A DNA stretch of 26,291 bases. It comes from Bacteroidales bacterium (GTDB lineage Bacteria; Bacteroidota; Bacteroidia; Bacteroidales; UBA932). Shown here in pieces: positions 24,650 through 26,291 of this stretch. The position numbers were made by a program, and so were the translations under genes. The number at the start of each line of letters is the position of its first letter. Within the stretch, counting starts at the first letter, position 1. Location: positions 1 through 26,291 of the forward strand of contig SFPH01000007.1 in NCBI GenBank assembly GCA_004552115.1. The letters are read 5' to 3'. Under the pieces are notes generated by a model that saw nothing but the letters and a program-made list of their open reading frames with translations, searched no databases and was not told the origin of the DNA.

Positions 24650-25360
24650 ATGCCGGGCATTCTCTACATAGTTCCGACTCCTGTCGGGAATCTGGACGAT
24701 ATGACCTTCAGGGCCGTCAATGTGCTCAGGGAGGCGGATCTTGTGCTGGCTGAGGATACTAGGACAAGTTCGGTGCTGCTGAAGCATTTCGGAATCGAGG
24801 CCAGGCATCTCCAGTCTCATCATAAGTTCAATGAGCACCAGACCGTTCCGATTATCAGAGACAGGATACTTTCGGGCCAGAACGTGGCTCTGATAAGCGA
24901 TGCCGGCACTCCGGGCATTTCCGACCCTGGTTTTCTTCTGGTGCGGGAATGCGCAGCGGAAGGCATTGAGGTGCAGACGCTTCCGGGTCCTACTGCCTGC
25001 ATTCCGGCCATTGTCTCATCGGGCCTGCCCTGCGACAGATTCTGCTTCGAGGGCTTTCTCCCGGTCAAGAAGGGCCGTCAGACGCTGCTGAAGGAACTTT
25101 CTGCGGAGACGAGGACAATGATTTTCTACGAGTCGCCTTACCGGCTCGTCAAGACATTGGATCAGATGGCCCAGTACTTCGGCCCGGAGAGGGAGTGTTC
25201 GGTGGCCAGGGAAATATCAAAGATACACGAAGAGCATCGCAGGGGCAGTCTCGCCGATGTTGCTCAGTGGTTCAGGGAGCATGAACCCAAAGGGGAGATC
25301 GTGCTGGTAGTGGCAGGGGCTCCCATACGCAGGCGCGGAGGGGACGGCGCAGGCGAATGA
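24650..25360 (+). CDS. rsmI: 16S rRNA 2'-O-ribose C1402 methyltransferase RsmI
   Basis: This tetrapyrrole-methylase-fold enzyme uses SAM to methylate the ribose of C1402 in the ribosomal decoding centre. It has 236 residues. Signature segments are LYIVPTPVGNLDDMTFRAV at the start, AEDTRTSSVLLKHFGI, SHHKFNEHQ, LISDAGTPGISDPGF, LPGPTACIPAIVSSGLP, FEGFLP and IFYESPYRL. It starts at the ATG six bases after the preceding stop. A longer in-frame opening to 24581 would only add residues read out of frame through the previous gene. Confidence 0.95.
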   Translation: MPGILYIVPTPVGNLDDMTFRAVNVLREADLVLAEDTRTSSVLLKHFGIEARHLQSHHKFNEHQTVPIIRDRILSGQNVALISDAGTPGISDPGFLLVRECAAEGIEVQTLPGPTACIPAIVSSGLPCDRFCFEGFLPVKKGRQTLLKELSAETRTMIFYESPYRLVKTLDQMAQYFGPERECSVAREISKIHEEHRRGSLADVAQWFREHEPKGEIVLVVAGAPIRRRGGDGAGE

Positions 25361-25394
25361 CATTGTATAATCCGGGCAGGTGACCAGGTGAATT

Positions 25395-26291
25395 ATGACC
25401 CGGAACAAAGAGGACGGCAAGTCTCCGTCCAGATCCTTCATTACAGGGGCTGTTGCCCTTGCGTTTCTTATTATCGGCTATCAGACAGCCGTCTTCATTC
25501 ATCGTGCGGCGACGCTGAAGATATTGTCCTCGGTGCCGGACACAGTTTATGTGGCAGTTCCTGCCTCAGGTCCAGGGGATGTCGCGGAGCATGATGCCGG
25601 AGTCGATGAATCCGTACAGCATGCCGCCAGTCGGCAGAAGAGACAGTACGCCAGTTCTGCCGCACACCGCAGGGAGGAGGTCAGGGAACGATTCTCGGAA
25701 AGGCGTTGCGAGAATTTCCGTTTCGACCCCAATACTGCAGGCATCGATGAACTCCGCCGTCTCGGATTCTCTCTCAAGCAGGCGGAGGCCATTGACAATT
25801 ACCGCTCCAAAGGCGGACGCTTCAGGAGAAAATCGGACTTTGCCAGGTCATACGCGGTGGAGGATTCGGTGTTCCGGAGACTGGAGCCCTACATTGACAT
25901 TCCCCGGATTGACCTGAACAGTGCGGATTCGGCCCAGTTCGAGACACTTCCCGGCATCGGGGCGTATTTTGCTTCCAGGATGGTGGAATACAGAAAGAAG
26001 CTTGGGGGCTATTCCTATCCGGAGCAGCTGATGGATATCTATCATTTCGACAGGGAGAAATACGACGCCCTGAAGGACCTTGTGGAAATCGCGACTCCTC
26101 CAAGGCCATTTGCGCTCTGGACCCTGCCTCTGGATTCCCTGAAGGCACATCCCTACATCCGGACCTACACGGCTGCGAAGGCCATTATCCTGTTCAGGGA
26201 AAACAATCCGGCCTCCGCCCTGACTGTTTCCAATCTTGCGGAGGCCGGTATAATCGACAGGGAGTCAGCTTCCAGGCTGGAACGCTGCGCC
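25395..26291 (+). CDS. Membrane-anchored helix-hairpin-helix (ComEA-like) protein, 3' partial
   Basis: The frame is open for 299 codons to the end of the window with no stop. A single transmembrane segment (GAVALAFLIIGYQTAVFI, about residues 18-35) follows a short basic cytoplasmic end. After a charged linker come helix-hairpin-helix modules: FDPNTAGIDELRRLGFSLKQAEAI (about 115-138), IDLNSADSAQFETLPGIGAYFASRMVEYR (about 175-203), and a third weaker one near the end (LDSLKAHPYIRTYTAAKAI). The second closely matches the ComEA DNA-binding repeat. Bacteroidota proteins of this type are often called ComEA-like or HhH proteins. DNA uptake is a possible role but unproven here. The start follows rsmI by 34 bases, so the two may be co-transcribed. 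Confidence 0.85.
   Translation, partial: MTRNKEDGKSPSRSFITGAVALAFLIIGYQTAVFIHRAATLKILSSVPDTVYVAVPASGPGDVAEHDAGVDESVQHAASRQKRQYASSAAHRREEVRERFSERRCENFRFDPNTAGIDELRRLGFSLKQAEAIDNYRSKGGRFRRKSDFARSYAVEDSVFRRLEPYIDIPRIDLNSADSAQFETLPGIGAYFASRMVEYRKKLGGYSYPEQLMDIYHFDREKYDALKDLVEIATPPRPFALWTLPLDSLKAHPYIRTYTAAKAIILFRENNPASALTVSNLAEAGIIDRESASRLERCA

Overview
This window looks like a chromosome segment from the order Bacteroidales (phylum Bacteroidota). The reasons are a SusC/SusD outer-membrane pair, a T9SS type A sorting domain, many lipoproteins with short signal peptides, mostly absent Shine-Dalgarno sites, and a few TAnnTTTG-type promoter elements. The sequence is fairly GC-rich for the order. I cannot place it to genus. 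It is densely coded, and no stretch over 300 bases lacks a gene. I saw no rRNA, tRNA, CRISPR array, insertion sequence or prophage.

Region 1 (1-10416, plus strand) is one long operon that starts upstream of the window. It encodes a SusC-like TonB-dependent channel (5' end missing), a SusD-like lipoprotein, a small unknown lipoprotein, a subtilisin-family (S8) protease with a T9SS C-terminal domain, a PorV/PorQ-like outer-membrane barrel coupled to it by a start/stop overlap, and a FISUMP-type lipoprotein. A strong symmetric terminator ends it. My inference is a surface system that digests protein and imports the peptides, with its own T9SS shuttle-like protein.

Region 2 (10421-13642) is household: a PIN-PhoH ATPase, a lone protein resembling the AIR-synthase C-terminal domain, and divergent cutC.

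Region 3 (13639-20611) holds a tight minus-strand cluster: a lipoprotein DPP III (M49), the tyrosine recombinase xerD, and a large lipoprotein with one intact and one degenerate transglutaminase-like module plus a thioredoxin-like tail. Divergent from it is a clostripain-like (C11) lipoprotein. With the S8 protease, this makes the window rich in exported peptidase-like proteins.

Region 4 (20624-23731, minus strand) is tdk, an unusual FeoB and a bcp-type peroxiredoxin. The FeoB keeps its membrane permease but has a shortened N-terminus that has lost most GTPase motifs and carries a FeoC-like cysteine cluster. This is the most unusual single gene here.

Region 5 (23807-26291, plus strand) has a Glu/Pro-rich repeat protein that appears frameshifted before its conserved C-terminal domain, then rsmI, then a membrane-anchored helix-hairpin-helix (ComEA-like) protein cut off by the window end.
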